From: Methylobacterium platani
GTDB taxonomy: Bacteria; Pseudomonadota; Alphaproteobacteria; Rhizobiales; Beijerinckiaceae
DNA: 48,296 nucleotides
Assembly: GCF_001653715.1 (NCBI RefSeq)
Contig: NZ_LWHQ01000069.1
Coordinates: 1-48,296, forward strand
Reading direction: 5' to 3'
This document shows positions 33,310-44,386 of the stretch, piece by piece (positions within the stretch are counted from its first letter, which is position 1; every line of letters starts with the position of its first letter). The notes under the pieces are model-generated. The model searched no databases. It saw nothing but the letters and a program-made list of their open reading frames with translations, and was not told the DNA's origin. Both the position numbers and the translations under genes were made by a program.

Positions 33310-33449
33310 GTCATCCCGGGGTTCGGCGCCGCCGAGAAACCGGGATCCATATCCGCTGACAACGCCACACGAGGCGGTCGGCGTTCCGCTTCATCCGGCG
33401 GCGTCAGCGGTTCTGCATCCCGGGTTCCGCTTCGCGGCCCCGGGATGAC
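33310..33449. repeat. Inverted pair of a ~50-bp palindromic repeat
   Basis: Unit 1 (33310-33360) begins GTCATCCCGGGG, holds an internal return AACCGGGATCC and ends ATCCGCTGAC. Unit 2 (33403-33449) is the reverse complement of the same design: GTCAGCGG, then GCATCCCGGGTT, ending CCCCGGGATGAC. Each unit folds alone and the two can pair with each other. They lie between convergent phaB and the binding-protein gene and may also stop transcription. The family differs from the CCCTCTCCC repeat. Confidence 0.8.
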
Positions 33450-33503
33450 ACCGAGAATGTCGGCTTCGTGGTGGGAGCAGGACGACGTCTCCCGTCCGAC
33501 ACC

Positions 33504-34739
33504 TCACTGCGTCAGCGGGCACCCGCTCGCCTTGGCGGACAGGAACGCCTTGTCGCCGGGAATCGTCGCCAGCAGCTTGTAGTAGTCCCACGGCGCCTTC
33601 GACTCGGCCGGCGTCTTGACCTGGAACAGGTACATGTCGTGGACCATGCGGCCATTGGCCTGCACCGTGCCGCCGCGGCCGAAGAAGTCGTCGACCTTCA
33701 GCTCGCGCATCTTGGCCGCCACCGCGTCGGTGTCGTCGGTACCGGCGGCCTTCACGGCCTTGAGGTAGTGCAGCACCGACGAGTAGGTGCCGGCCTGGAT
33801 CATGTTCGGCATCTTGCCGGTCTTGGCCATGAACCGCTTGGCGAAGCCCCGGGCCTGGTCGTCGAGGTCCCAGTAATAGCCCTCCGTCAGGACGATGCCC
33901 TGGGCCGCCTTGAGGCCGAGGCCGTGCACCTCGGAGAGGGTGAAGAGCAGGGCCGCGAGGCGCTGGCCGCCCTGGACGATGCCGAATTCCGCCGCCTGCT
34001 TGATCGCGTTCGAGGTATCGAGCCCGGCATTGGCGAGCCCGATGATCTTGGCGCCCGACCCTTGCGCCTGCAGCAGGAAGGACGAGAAGTCCTGGGCGCT
34101 CAACGGGTGGCGCACCGCGCCCACCACCTTGCCGCCCTTCTGGGTCACATACTGGGTGACGTCGGCCTGGAGCGCGGTGCCGAAGGCGTAGTCGGCGGTG
34201 AGGAAGAACCAGGTGTCGCCGCCGGTCTCGACCAGCGAGCCGCCGGTGCCCACTGCCAGCGCGTGGGTGTCGTAGGCCCAGTGGAAGCCGTACGGCGTGC
34301 ATTGCTTGCCGGTGAGGTCCGAGGTCGCGGCCCCGTCCACGATGGTGATCTTGCGCTTCTCCTTCGACAGGCCCTGCACGGCGAGCGCCACCGAGGAGGT
34401 GGTCAGCTCCATGATCGCGTCCACCTTGTCGGTGTCGTACCATTGCCGGGCGATGTTCGAGGCGACGTCCGGCTTGTTCTGGTGGTCGGCGTCGACGATC
34501 TGCACCGGGACGTCGAGGACCTTGCCCCCGAAATCCTCGACCGCCATCTTCGCCGCCTCGACCGAGCCGCGGCCGCCGAAATCGGCGTAGACGCCGGACT
34601 GGTCGTTGAGGATGCCGATCTTCACCACGCCGTCGGAGGCGCCCTTCGGCGCGGCGGTCTGGGCCTGCGCCGCGACCGCGAGGACGAGACCCGCGGCGAG
34701 CGCGGTGGTGTGGGCAAGCGCCCGGCTCAAGCGTGTCAT
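33504..34739 (-). CDS. ABC transporter substrate-binding protein, branched-chain amino acid/amide type
   Basis: A 411-residue periplasmic binding protein of the LivK-like (HAAT) family, with a signal peptide (about 1-27, AVAAQAQT). The mature protein starts VVKIGILNDQSGVYADFGGRGSVEAAKMAVEDFGGKVLDVPVQIVDADHQNKPDVASNIARQWYDTDKVDAI, the classical first lobe. It continues to a typical TPAESKAPWDYYKLLATIPGDKAF end. No permease or ATPase gene is adjacent, so it is an orphan that must use a transporter elsewhere. In this group such solos are common; the ligand could be an amino acid, amide or aromatic acid. The start at 34739 (MTRLSRALAH) has GGGGAGG upstream. Confidence 0.92.
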   Translation of the reverse strand: MTRLSRALAHTTALAAGLVLAVAAQAQTAAPKGASDGVVKIGILNDQSGVYADFGGRGSVEAAKMAVEDFGGKVLDVPVQIVDADHQNKPDVASNIARQWYDTDKVDAIMELTTSSVALAVQGLSKEKRKITIVDGAATSDLTGKQCTPYGFHWAYDTHALAVGTGGSLVETGGDTWFFLTADYAFGTALQADVTQYVTQKGGKVVGAVRHPLSAQDFSSFLLQAQGSGAKIIGLANAGLDTSNAIKQAAEFGIVQGGQRLAALLFTLSEVHGLGLKAAQGIVLTEGYYWDLDDQARGFAKRFMAKTGKMPNMIQAGTYSSVLHYLKAVKAAGTDDTDAVAAKMRELKVDDFFGRGGTVQANGRMVHDMYLFQVKTPAESKAPWDYYKLLATIPGDKAFLSAKASGCPLTQ

Positions 34740-34996
34740 GGTGTTCCTCCCCGGCCGACGTTGCGGCCGCATCCCGAGTGCCTTGCCAGGTGCCGGTACC
34801 GAATGGCAGCACGGCAGCTAGGGCGCTGCCGGGACGGGAATCAAGCGGCGTCCCGGGTTTGCGCCCCCCGTCTTTCGCCGCACGGCCAAGTTTGGGCCGG
34901 CGCGCCCGCTGCCTTTTGGGTGCACGGCTCCCTATATGGGCCTATAAGGCGCCCGCGGCGCGCGCCACTACCGCTACGATCGATCGCAGGTTCACG

Positions 34997-37879
<2,883 letters not shown>

Positions 37880-37907
37880 TCCGTCCGGACGAGGACAGGG
37901 CGCTCCT

Positions 37908-37931
37908 CCCCTCTCCCGTGTGGGAGAGGGG
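37908..37931. repeat. Third copy of the CCCTCTCCC palindrome
   Basis: The 24-bp palindrome matches 5387-5410 exactly, 28 bases after the secA stop. The G-rich tail seen in the 5387-5534 copies is not conserved here (ACCCCGTGCCC follows). Confidence 0.85.
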
Positions 37932-37998
37932 ACCCCGTGCCCTATGAGTAGTCAGGGCAGATCAGGCGGAACCGGGATCTGTTTCTACAGCCTCTTTC

Positions 37999-38040
37999 AA
38001 CGAGAAAGGGGAGGCCGTTCGGCCTCCCCTTTCTCGTTCG
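37999..38040. terminator. Strong bidirectional terminator between secA and the copolymerase gene
   Basis: An 18-bp perfect stem, 37999-38016 (AACGAGAAAGGGGAGGCC) with 38021-38038, loop GTTC. The right arm ends CCTTTCTCGTT, and the reverse strand also ends in a T-containing arm. The flanking genes are convergent. Confidence 0.9.
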
Positions 38041-38077
38041 CAGCGGACCCGACCGCCCGCAGGCGGCCCGCTCCCCC

Positions 38078-40405
38078 TCACGCCGTCCGGCGCAGCGGGT
38101 AGGACGGCATCGCGACCTCGGCCGCGGCCCGGTCCTGGGCCACGATCACTTCCGGCACGCCGGCCGCCTCGGCGGTGTCGAACAGGCCGACGAGGCGCGG
38201 GTCGTCGGCCTCGGCGTTCGAGGCGATCACCACCGCGTCCATCCAGGCGGCGAGCGCGCTCACCAGCGGCCCGGTCTCGGCCTCGAAGCCGCCGCCGAGG
38301 CAGGCGATCACCCAGTCATAGGCCTCGCCGAGGGCGTCGAAGGTGAGGCCGAGCGCGTCGTGCCCGGCGACCAGCGCCTCGGCCGGGCCGGTGCCGCGGC
38401 CGATCAGGTTCAGGCGCGGGCCGGCATCGGGCTGGATCACGGTCATGAAGTCCGCGCGCCCGGCGACGAGGTCGGTCAGGCCAGGGCGTGCTCCCGACGG
38501 GCCGTCGAGGCGCACCATCAGGGCGCGGCCGTGCAGGGCGGCCGCGCGGCCGAGGCTGCGGGCGAGGCCGTCGAGATCCGCCTCGTCGCCGGTGCCGACG
38601 AGCAGCACCCGCCGTCCGCCGCCCGCGGTCTCGACCGCGTCGAGCCGCGCCACCAGCACGTCGAGGTCGTAGCGCGCCTCGAACGGCAACGGGACGGCCG
38701 GCGCCGGAGCCTGCGCCACGGCCGGGGCCGCTGCGGGCGGAGTCGGCGCGACGACCGGGATCGGCTCGGCGGTCGGGGCCGGTTCCGGCGCGAGGGCGGC
38801 GGAGGCCGCCGCGGGCATCGCCGGGGCGGCGACCGGGGCCGCCACGAAGGGAGCGTCGGGCATCGGCTCGGCCTCGGGCCGGCGCAGGGGCGGGCGGCCG
38901 CGGCCGCGGCCGGGCGGGTCGCCGGCGAGCAGCGCCTTCGCCACCACGCCGCCGATGGCGAACAGGAAGGCGATGACGGTGGAGAACAGGATGATCGGCA
39001 GCTTCTTGGGGAAGGAGGGCAGGTCGGGCACGACCGCCCGCGAGACCACGCGGGCATCGGCCGGCGCGGCGCTCGCGGCATCGCGGGCCGCGGCCTCGCG
39101 GAAGCGGCCGAGATAGGATTCGAGCTGCTCGCGCTGGGCCTTCGCCTCGCGCTCCAGGGCGCGCAGCTCGACCTCGTCGCCGTTCGCCTTGGCGACGACG
39201 CCGCGCTGGCCGTCCACCGTCGCCTGCAGGCTCTCGACCCGGCTGCCGGCGATGCGGGCATCGTTCTCGAGCGTGCGCACCGCGCGGTCGGCGGCGGCGC
39301 GGATCTGCGTCTCCAGGCCCTCGAGCTGGGCGCGCAGCTCCTTCATCCGGGGATGCTGCGGCAGCAGGGTGCGGGCCTCAAGGGCGAGCTGCGCCTTCAG
39401 GCCGATGCGCTGCTCGACGAGGCGGCGGATCAGCTCGTTGTTGGCGACGTCCGGGATCTCGAAGCCGCGGCCGTCCTTCATCATCTCACGGATCAGCTTG
39501 GCCTTGGCGGCGGCATCGGCCTGGGCGGCGCGGGCCTGGGTCAGCTGGGTCGAGAGCTCGGCGAGCTGCTGGGCGGCGAGCGGCTGGTTGGTCGTGCCGC
39601 CGCTGCCGATGAGCCCGTTGCGGGCCCGGAACGCCTCGACCTTCCCCTCGGCCTCCGCGACGCGGCTGCGCAGGGTGTCGATGTTGGAGCCGAGCCAGGT
39701 CGAGGCGTAGCGGGCGGTGTCGACCTTCGCGGCGGCGAGCGAGGACAGGTAGAGGTCCGAGATCAGGTTGGCGGCCCGGGCCGCGAGCTCGGGATCCTTC
39801 GAGCGGAACTCGACCGTGAGGATGCGCGACTTGCCGGCCGGATAGACCAGGAGCCGCTCGTAGTACTTCTCGAGCACCCGGTCGACCGGCTCGCGGTCGA
39901 GGGGGTTCTGGGCGAGGCCGAGCATCACCAGCACCTGCTGGAGACCGCCGACGCCCTGGACCATGGGATCGAATTCGGGGTTGCCGACGAGGCCGAGCCG
40001 CTTGATCGCCTCGCGGGCGATGTCGCGCGACATCACCACCTGGACCTGGCTCGCCACCGCCTGCTCGTCGATCGGCTGGGGCAGCTCGCCGCGGTCCTGC
40101 TGCAGCCGCGTCAGCGCGCTGTCGCGGCTCTCGAGCAGGAGCTTGGCCTCGGCGGTGTAGCGCGGCGCCACCACGTGCACGAAGGCGACGGAGAGCCCGA
40201 AGGCGGCGAGCGTCGGCAGCAGGATGACGAGCCAGCGCCGCCGCAGCAGGCGGCCGACATCGCCGAGGCTCAGGCCGTCCTCGCCCCCGTCGGAGCGGCG
40301 CTCGCGGGAGGGACCCGGATCGCCGGGACCTTTGCGGCCCGTCCCGGCGAGGCGGTCGGGCAGGCGGGCATGCGACCGCTCGGCGAAGGGGAAGACGCGG
40401 GGCAT
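38078..40405 (-). CDS. Polysaccharide copolymerase, Wzc/GumC-like, with a kinase-like domain lacking its P-loop
   Basis: A 775-residue inner-membrane protein controlling exopolysaccharide chain length and export. In order: cytoplasmic N-terminus, first span (about 58-80, WLVILLPTLAAFGLSVAFVHVVA), Wzz domain, long periplasmic coiled coil (about 240-440), second span (469-492), a Pro/Ala linker (about 497-575), and a C-terminal domain (about 580-775) shaped like a bacterial tyrosine kinase. Where Walker A should be, the sequence is VLLVGTGDEADLDGLARSLG with no GK(S/T), and no tyrosine cluster ends the protein. It should therefore not bind ATP normally. The ATG at 40405 is used; a GTG at 40468 is possible. 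It is divergent from the export lipoprotein gene. Confidence 0.9.
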   Translation of the reverse strand: MPRVFPFAERSHARLPDRLAGTGRKGPGDPGPSRERRSDGGEDGLSLGDVGRLLRRRWLVILLPTLAAFGLSVAFVHVVAPRYTAEAKLLLESRDSALTRLQQDRGELPQPIDEQAVASQVQVVMSRDIAREAIKRLGLVGNPEFDPMVQGVGGLQQVLVMLGLAQNPLDREPVDRVLEKYYERLLVYPAGKSRILTVEFRSKDPELAARAANLISDLYLSSLAAAKVDTARYASTWLGSNIDTLRSRVAEAEGKVEAFRARNGLIGSGGTTNQPLAAQQLAELSTQLTQARAAQADAAAKAKLIREMMKDGRGFEIPDVANNELIRRLVEQRIGLKAQLALEARTLLPQHPRMKELRAQLEGLETQIRAAADRAVRTLENDARIAGSRVESLQATVDGQRGVVAKANGDEVELRALEREAKAQREQLESYLGRFREAAARDAASAAPADARVVSRAVVPDLPSFPKKLPIILFSTVIAFLFAIGGVVAKALLAGDPPGRGRGRPPLRRPEAEPMPDAPFVAAPVAAPAMPAAASAALAPEPAPTAEPIPVVAPTPPAAAPAVAQAPAPAVPLPFEARYDLDVLVARLDAVETAGGGRRVLLVGTGDEADLDGLARSLGRAAALHGRALMVRLDGPSGARPGLTDLVAGRADFMTVIQPDAGPRLNLIGRGTGPAEALVAGHDALGLTFDALGEAYDWVIACLGGGFEAETGPLVSALAAWMDAVVIASNAEADDPRLVGLFDTAEAAGVPEVIVAQDRAAAEVAMPSYPLRRTA

Positions 40406-40628
40406 GGGGGACCGTCGGTCGGGACGCGGAAAAGAGTCGGCCCGAGACGGGCCTGGCCGCGAGAACACCCGATTAAGGTTGCGGGCGGGTTAAGGGCCCG
40501 GCGCCGCCGACGATCCGGGTCCGGACGGGCGGATCGCGAGTGAGACTTCATTAACCACGGCAACCTAGTCATGGGGACAGCCTCGGGGGTCGACACCCCG
40601 TCGACACGATTTGGACTGGCCGGAAGCG

Positions 40629-41213
40629 ATGAACCGACGCGCCCTCCTCACAGGCATGGCGACGACCGTGGCGACCACCGTCGCGCTCGGCGGCTGCCTG
40701 CGGCCGGAATACCGCACCGCGCTCCTCGACGAGACCGGGACCGGCTCGGTCGGCGCCGCCTACTCGCTGGCCGCCGGCGACAAGCTGCGGGTGATCGTGT
40801 TCGGGCAGGACAACCTCTCGAACATTTACGCGGTCGACGGGGCCGGGCGCATCGCCATGCCGCTGATCGGCCCGATCAAGGTCGCGGGCGGCAGCACCGC
40901 CCAGGCCGCCCGCGCCATCGAGGCGCGCCTGCGCGAGGGGTTCGTGCGCGAGCCCCACGTCACGGTCGAGGTCGACGTCTACCGGCCGTTCTTCATCCTG
41001 GGCGAGGTCACGACCTCGGGCCAGTATCCCTACGTGAGCGGCATGACGGTCGAGACCGCGGTGGCGATCGCGGCGGGTTTCGGCCCCCGTGCCGCCCGCG
41101 ACTACGCCGTGCTCACCCGCGAGGGACCGACCGGCCTCGTCTCCGGCATCGTCCCGATGACCTACCCGGTCCGTCCCGGCGACACGATCGTCGTCAAGGA
41201 GCGCTGGTTCTGA
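40629..41213 (+). CDS. Polysaccharide export outer-membrane lipoprotein (Wza/GumB-like)
   Basis: A 194-residue periplasmic/outer-membrane protein with a lipoprotein signal (ALGGC, Cys23). The Poly_export domain follows (YSLAAGDKLRVIVFGQDNLSNIYAVDGAGRIAMPLIGPIKVAGGSTAQAARAIEARL), then one SLBB-like segment (YRPFFILGEVTTSGQYPYVSGMTVETAVAIAAGF). It is much shorter than Wza and lacks its C-terminal helix, as in many alphaproteobacterial GumB homologues. The ATG at 40629 (MNRRALLTGM) was chosen for the signal peptide. With the divergent copolymerase it forms the trans-envelope export path. The next gene is 241 bp downstream, beyond a tandem repeat. Confidence 0.92.
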   Translation: MNRRALLTGMATTVATTVALGGCLRPEYRTALLDETGTGSVGAAYSLAAGDKLRVIVFGQDNLSNIYAVDGAGRIAMPLIGPIKVAGGSTAQAARAIEARLREGFVREPHVTVEVDVYRPFFILGEVTTSGQYPYVSGMTVETAVAIAAGFGPRAARDYAVLTREGPTGLVSGIVPMTYPVRPGDTIVVKERWF

Positions 41214-41240
41214 AACCTGACGCTCCGCGCAGGCGGGCTC

Positions 41241-41309
41241 GACTTGCAACGGTTCGACTTGCGACGGTTCGACTTGCGACGGTTCGACTTGCACCGGTTC
41301 GACTTGCGC
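41241..41309. repeat. 15-bp tandem repeat, about 4.6 copies
   Basis: Units of GACTTGC(A/G)(A/C)CGGTTC lie at 41241-41255, 41256-41270, 41271-41285 and 41286-41300, with a partial unit to 41309. Only two positions vary. The tract is between the export lipoprotein and the glycosyltransferase. Although 15 is a multiple of three, the frame it opens (a VEPxQ-type repeat on the minus strand) has no gene-like context. Confidence 0.92.
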
Positions 41310-41454
41310 TGACCGACGGTTAACCACGCGGCCAGCGATCGCGGCTTGGACTTACATGTCGAGCCGCTGCCTTAACCTCCCGGCCACGGGACTCGGGCGA
41401 GATGGACGGTGCCGCGCGCCGCGGCGTCGTCATCCGTCTCGAGGATCAAGAGCC

Positions 41455-42675
41455 GTGGCCGCCTCCCATCTCCGCCTCGCCGCTGGCCTGCCGCCGGACG
41501 CCGTGCCGGCGCCCGCCCCGACCGCGAGGCCGGCGCGCGCCCCGCGCGAGCGGATCCTGCACGTCTTCCGCGCCCCGGTCGGCGGCCTGTTCCGCCACGT
41601 CCTCGACGTCGCGCGGCTGCAGGCCGAGGCCGGCCACGCGGTCGGGCTGTTCTGCGACGCCAGCACCGGGGGCGCCCGGGCCGAGGCGACGCTGGCCGAG
41701 CTGGCGCCGCTCCTCACGCTCGGGGTCACCCGGGTGCCGATGCGCCGCAACCCGCATCCGAGCGACCTCGGGGCCCTCGCGGCTTTGTCGGCCCTCGTGC
41801 GCCGCGCCGCGCCCGGCGTGCTGCACGGCCACGGCTCGAAGGGCGGCCTGTTCGCCCGCCTGGTCCCGGCCGGCGCCGGTCCCGCGCGCCCGGTCCGGGC
41901 CTACACGCCCCACGGCGGCAGCTTCAACTACCGCCCCGGCACGCCGCTGCACCGCCTCTACATGCTGGCCGAGCGCGTGCTGACGCGGCGCACCGACGTG
42001 TTCCTGTTCGAGAGCGACTACATCGCCGGGCGCTACCGGGCCTATGTGGGCCCGACCGACCGGCTGGTGCGGGTGGTCCACAACGGCATCGGCGCGGCGG
42101 AATTCGCCCCGATCCTTCCCGCCCCGGAGCCGCTCGACCTCGTCTATATCGGCGAGCTGCGCGAGGCCAAGGGCGTGCCGGTGCTGTTCGAGGCCCTGGC
42201 GCGCCTGCGCCGGGAGCACGGCCGGCGCCTGACCCTGCTGGTGGTCGGCTCGGGGCCGGACGAGGCGGCCTTGCGCCGGCGCGTCGCCGATCTCGGCCTC
42301 GCGCCGGACGTGCAGTTCGAGCCGCCGCAGCCGATCCGCGCCGCCCTGAGCCGCGCCACCGTGATGGTGGTGCCCTCGCTCGCCGAATCGCTGCCCTACG
42401 TGATCCTGGAGGCGGCGGCCGCCGCCCAGCCCCTGGTCTCGACCGATGTCGGGGGCATCCCGGAGATCTTCGGGCCCGCCGCTCCCGCCCTGGTGCCGCC
42501 GCGCGACGCCGCCGCCCTCGCGGCGGCGATCCTGCGCAAGGTCGACCAGGATCAGGACCGGCGCCGCGGCGAGGCGGCGGCGCTCAGCGCCTTCGTCCGC
42601 TGCCGCTTCTCGATGGACCGGATGGCGGAGGACGGGCTTGCCGGCTACGCCGCCGCCCGGGACCGGCGCGCGTGA
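41455..42675 (+). CDS. Glycosyltransferase family 4
   Basis: A 406-residue GT-B enzyme, likely adding a sugar to the lipid-linked exopolysaccharide repeat. The N-terminal domain has ILHVFRAPVGGLFRHVLDVARLQAEAGHAVGLFCD and GVLHGHGSKGG. The C-terminal domain has LVYIGELREAKGVPVLFEAL and the EX7E motif ESLPYVILE with PLVSTDVGGIPEIFG. No signal peptide is present; it is a peripheral cytoplasmic-face enzyme. I chose GTG at 41455 (AASHLRLAAGLPPD) with GAGGA at 41441-41445; the ATG at 41356 would add 33 Arg-rich residues. The donor sugar is unknown. It lies 157 bp upstream of the initiating transferase. Confidence 0.9.
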   Translation: MAASHLRLAAGLPPDAVPAPAPTARPARAPRERILHVFRAPVGGLFRHVLDVARLQAEAGHAVGLFCDASTGGARAEATLAELAPLLTLGVTRVPMRRNPHPSDLGALAALSALVRRAAPGVLHGHGSKGGLFARLVPAGAGPARPVRAYTPHGGSFNYRPGTPLHRLYMLAERVLTRRTDVFLFESDYIAGRYRAYVGPTDRLVRVVHNGIGAAEFAPILPAPEPLDLVYIGELREAKGVPVLFEALARLRREHGRRLTLLVVGSGPDEAALRRRVADLGLAPDVQFEPPQPIRAALSRATVMVVPSLAESLPYVILEAAAAAQPLVSTDVGGIPEIFGPAAPALVPPRDAAALAAAILRKVDQDQDRRRGEAAALSAFVRCRFSMDRMAEDGLAGYAAARDRRA

Positions 42676-42832
42676 CGGGCGCCGGAACCGATTCGATTTT
42701 CAACAATCTCTTCGGGGTCGTCTTAAGCCTTCCGTTAGAGCCGGCGGGCAGGCTCGCGACCCGGAACATCGATCGACGCGGGGCCGCGTGCGCCGCGAAC
42801 CGAGACCAGAGCCGTGTCGTGAGAGCCTTGTC

Positions 42833-44344
42833 ATGAGTGCGTTCGACGTCCGCGACATCCTGAAGACCGTGGCGGCCGACCCCCAGGGCCGCGAGGCGGT
42901 GCCGCCCGCCGAGACGATGGCGCCGGTGCGGCCGGACCCGGCGGTGTCGCCGGTGGTGTTCACCGGCTGCGTCCGGGCGATCGAGTTCGTCCTCGTGGCG
43001 CTCGCCGGCCTGTGCGCCCAGCGCTGGCTCCTCGCCGGCGTGGTGCCGCTGCACCTGGGCTACGTCGCGGCGATCCTCGGCCTCGCCGCCCTCGACGTGC
43101 TGGTGCTGCAGGCGCTGGGCGCCTACGGCATCCGGGCGTTCCGGGCCTTCTTCAGCGTCGGCGCCCGGGTGGTGCTCGGCTGGTCGCTGGTGGTGCTGCT
43201 GGCCGCCACCGTGCTGTTCTTCGCCAAGGTCGGCGACCAGTATTCGCGGCTGTGGCTTCTGAGCGTCTACGGGTCCGGCCTGGCGCTGCTGGTGGCCGAG
43301 CGCCTGGTGCTGGCGATGGTGGTGAGCGCGCAGATGCGCCGCGGCCGCTTCGACCGGCGCGTCGCCGTCGTCGGCGGCGGCGAGCCGGCCGAGGCGCTGA
43401 TCCGGGCGATCGAGGCGCAGGGCGATTCCGGCCTCAAGGTGGTGGGCCTGTTCGACGACCGCAGCGACGGCCGCTCGGCCGACGTGGTGGCGGGCTATCC
43501 CAAGCTCGGCACCGTCAGCGACCTCGTCACCTATGCCCGGCGCACCAAGGTCGACCTGATCGTGTTCACGCTGCCGATCTCGGCCGAGGCGCGCATCCTG
43601 CAGATGCTGTCGAAGCTCTGGGTGCTGCCGGTCGACATCCGCCTCTCGGCCCACGCCTCGAAGCTTCGCTTGCGCCCGCGCAGCTACTCCTATCTCGGCT
43701 CGGTGCCGGTGCTCGACGTGTTCGACCGGCCGATCGCCGACTGGGACGTGGTGGTCAAGGGCGTGTTCGACCGCGTGGTCGGCACCCTGCTGCTGATCCT
43801 GCTCTCGCCGGTGATGCTGGCGGTCGGGCTCGCGGTGAAGCTGACCTCGCCGGGCCCGGTCTTCTTCCGGCAGAAGCGCCACGGCTTCAACAACGAGGTC
43901 ATCGACGTCTACAAGTTCCGGTCGATGTACATCGACCAGTGCGACTACACCGCCGCCAAGGTCGTCACCAAGGGCGATCCGCGGGTGACCCGGGTCGGCC
44001 GCTTCATCCGCAAGAGCTCGCTCGACGAGCTGCCCCAGCTCCTCAACGTGGTGAAGGGCGACCTCTCCCTCGTCGGGCCGCGCCCGCACGCGCTCCAGGC
44101 CAAGGCCGCCAACACCCTCTACGACCAGGTCGTCGACGGCTACTTCGCCCGTCACAAGGTCAAGCCCGGCATCACCGGCTGGGCCCAGATCAACGGCTGG
44201 CGCGGCGAGACCGACACCAACGAGAAGATCCAGCGCCGGGTCGAGCACGACCTCTACTACATCGAGAACTGGTCGGTGTTCTTCGACCTGCAGATCCTGG
44301 CGATGACCCCGCTCGCTCTGTTCAAGACCGAGAACGCCTATTGA
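42833..44344 (+). CDS. Undecaprenyl-phosphate glucose-type phosphotransferase (polyprenyl glycosylphosphotransferase)
   Basis: Transfers a sugar-1-phosphate to undecaprenyl phosphate, starting repeat-unit assembly at the inner membrane. The 503-residue protein has four N-terminal hydrophobic segments (about 42-165), a CoA-binding-like Rossmann region (RRVAVVGGGEPAEALIRAIE), one further span (DRVVGTLLLILLSPVMLAVGLAVKL) and the catalytic domain. That domain shows FRQKRHGFNNEVIDVYKFRSMY, RKSSLDELPQLLNVVKGDLSLVGPRPHA and KPGITGWAQINGWRGETDT. This matches the undecaprenyl-phosphate glucose phosphotransferase subfamily. The ATG at 42833 follows weak upstream purines. With the glycosyltransferase and the export pair it defines a compact exopolysaccharide locus. 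Confidence 0.94.
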   Translation: MSAFDVRDILKTVAADPQGREAVPPAETMAPVRPDPAVSPVVFTGCVRAIEFVLVALAGLCAQRWLLAGVVPLHLGYVAAILGLAALDVLVLQALGAYGIRAFRAFFSVGARVVLGWSLVVLLAATVLFFAKVGDQYSRLWLLSVYGSGLALLVAERLVLAMVVSAQMRRGRFDRRVAVVGGGEPAEALIRAIEAQGDSGLKVVGLFDDRSDGRSADVVAGYPKLGTVSDLVTYARRTKVDLIVFTLPISAEARILQMLSKLWVLPVDIRLSAHASKLRLRPRSYSYLGSVPVLDVFDRPIADWDVVVKGVFDRVVGTLLLILLSPVMLAVGLAVKLTSPGPVFFRQKRHGFNNEVIDVYKFRSMYIDQCDYTAAKVVTKGDPRVTRVGRFIRKSSLDELPQLLNVVKGDLSLVGPRPHALQAKAANTLYDQVVDGYFARHKVKPGITGWAQINGWRGETDTNEKIQRRVEHDLYYIENWSVFFDLQILAMTPLALFKTENAY

Positions 44345-44386
44345 GCCGGGGGGCGGGGGAGGGCGCGTGCGCTCCTCCCCGACCGG

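Noticed and set aside
40569..41327. Minus-strand frame with VEPxQ-type pentapeptide repeats
   Set aside because: The repeats come from the 15-bp DNA tandem repeat; the rest is antisense of the export lipoprotein gene.
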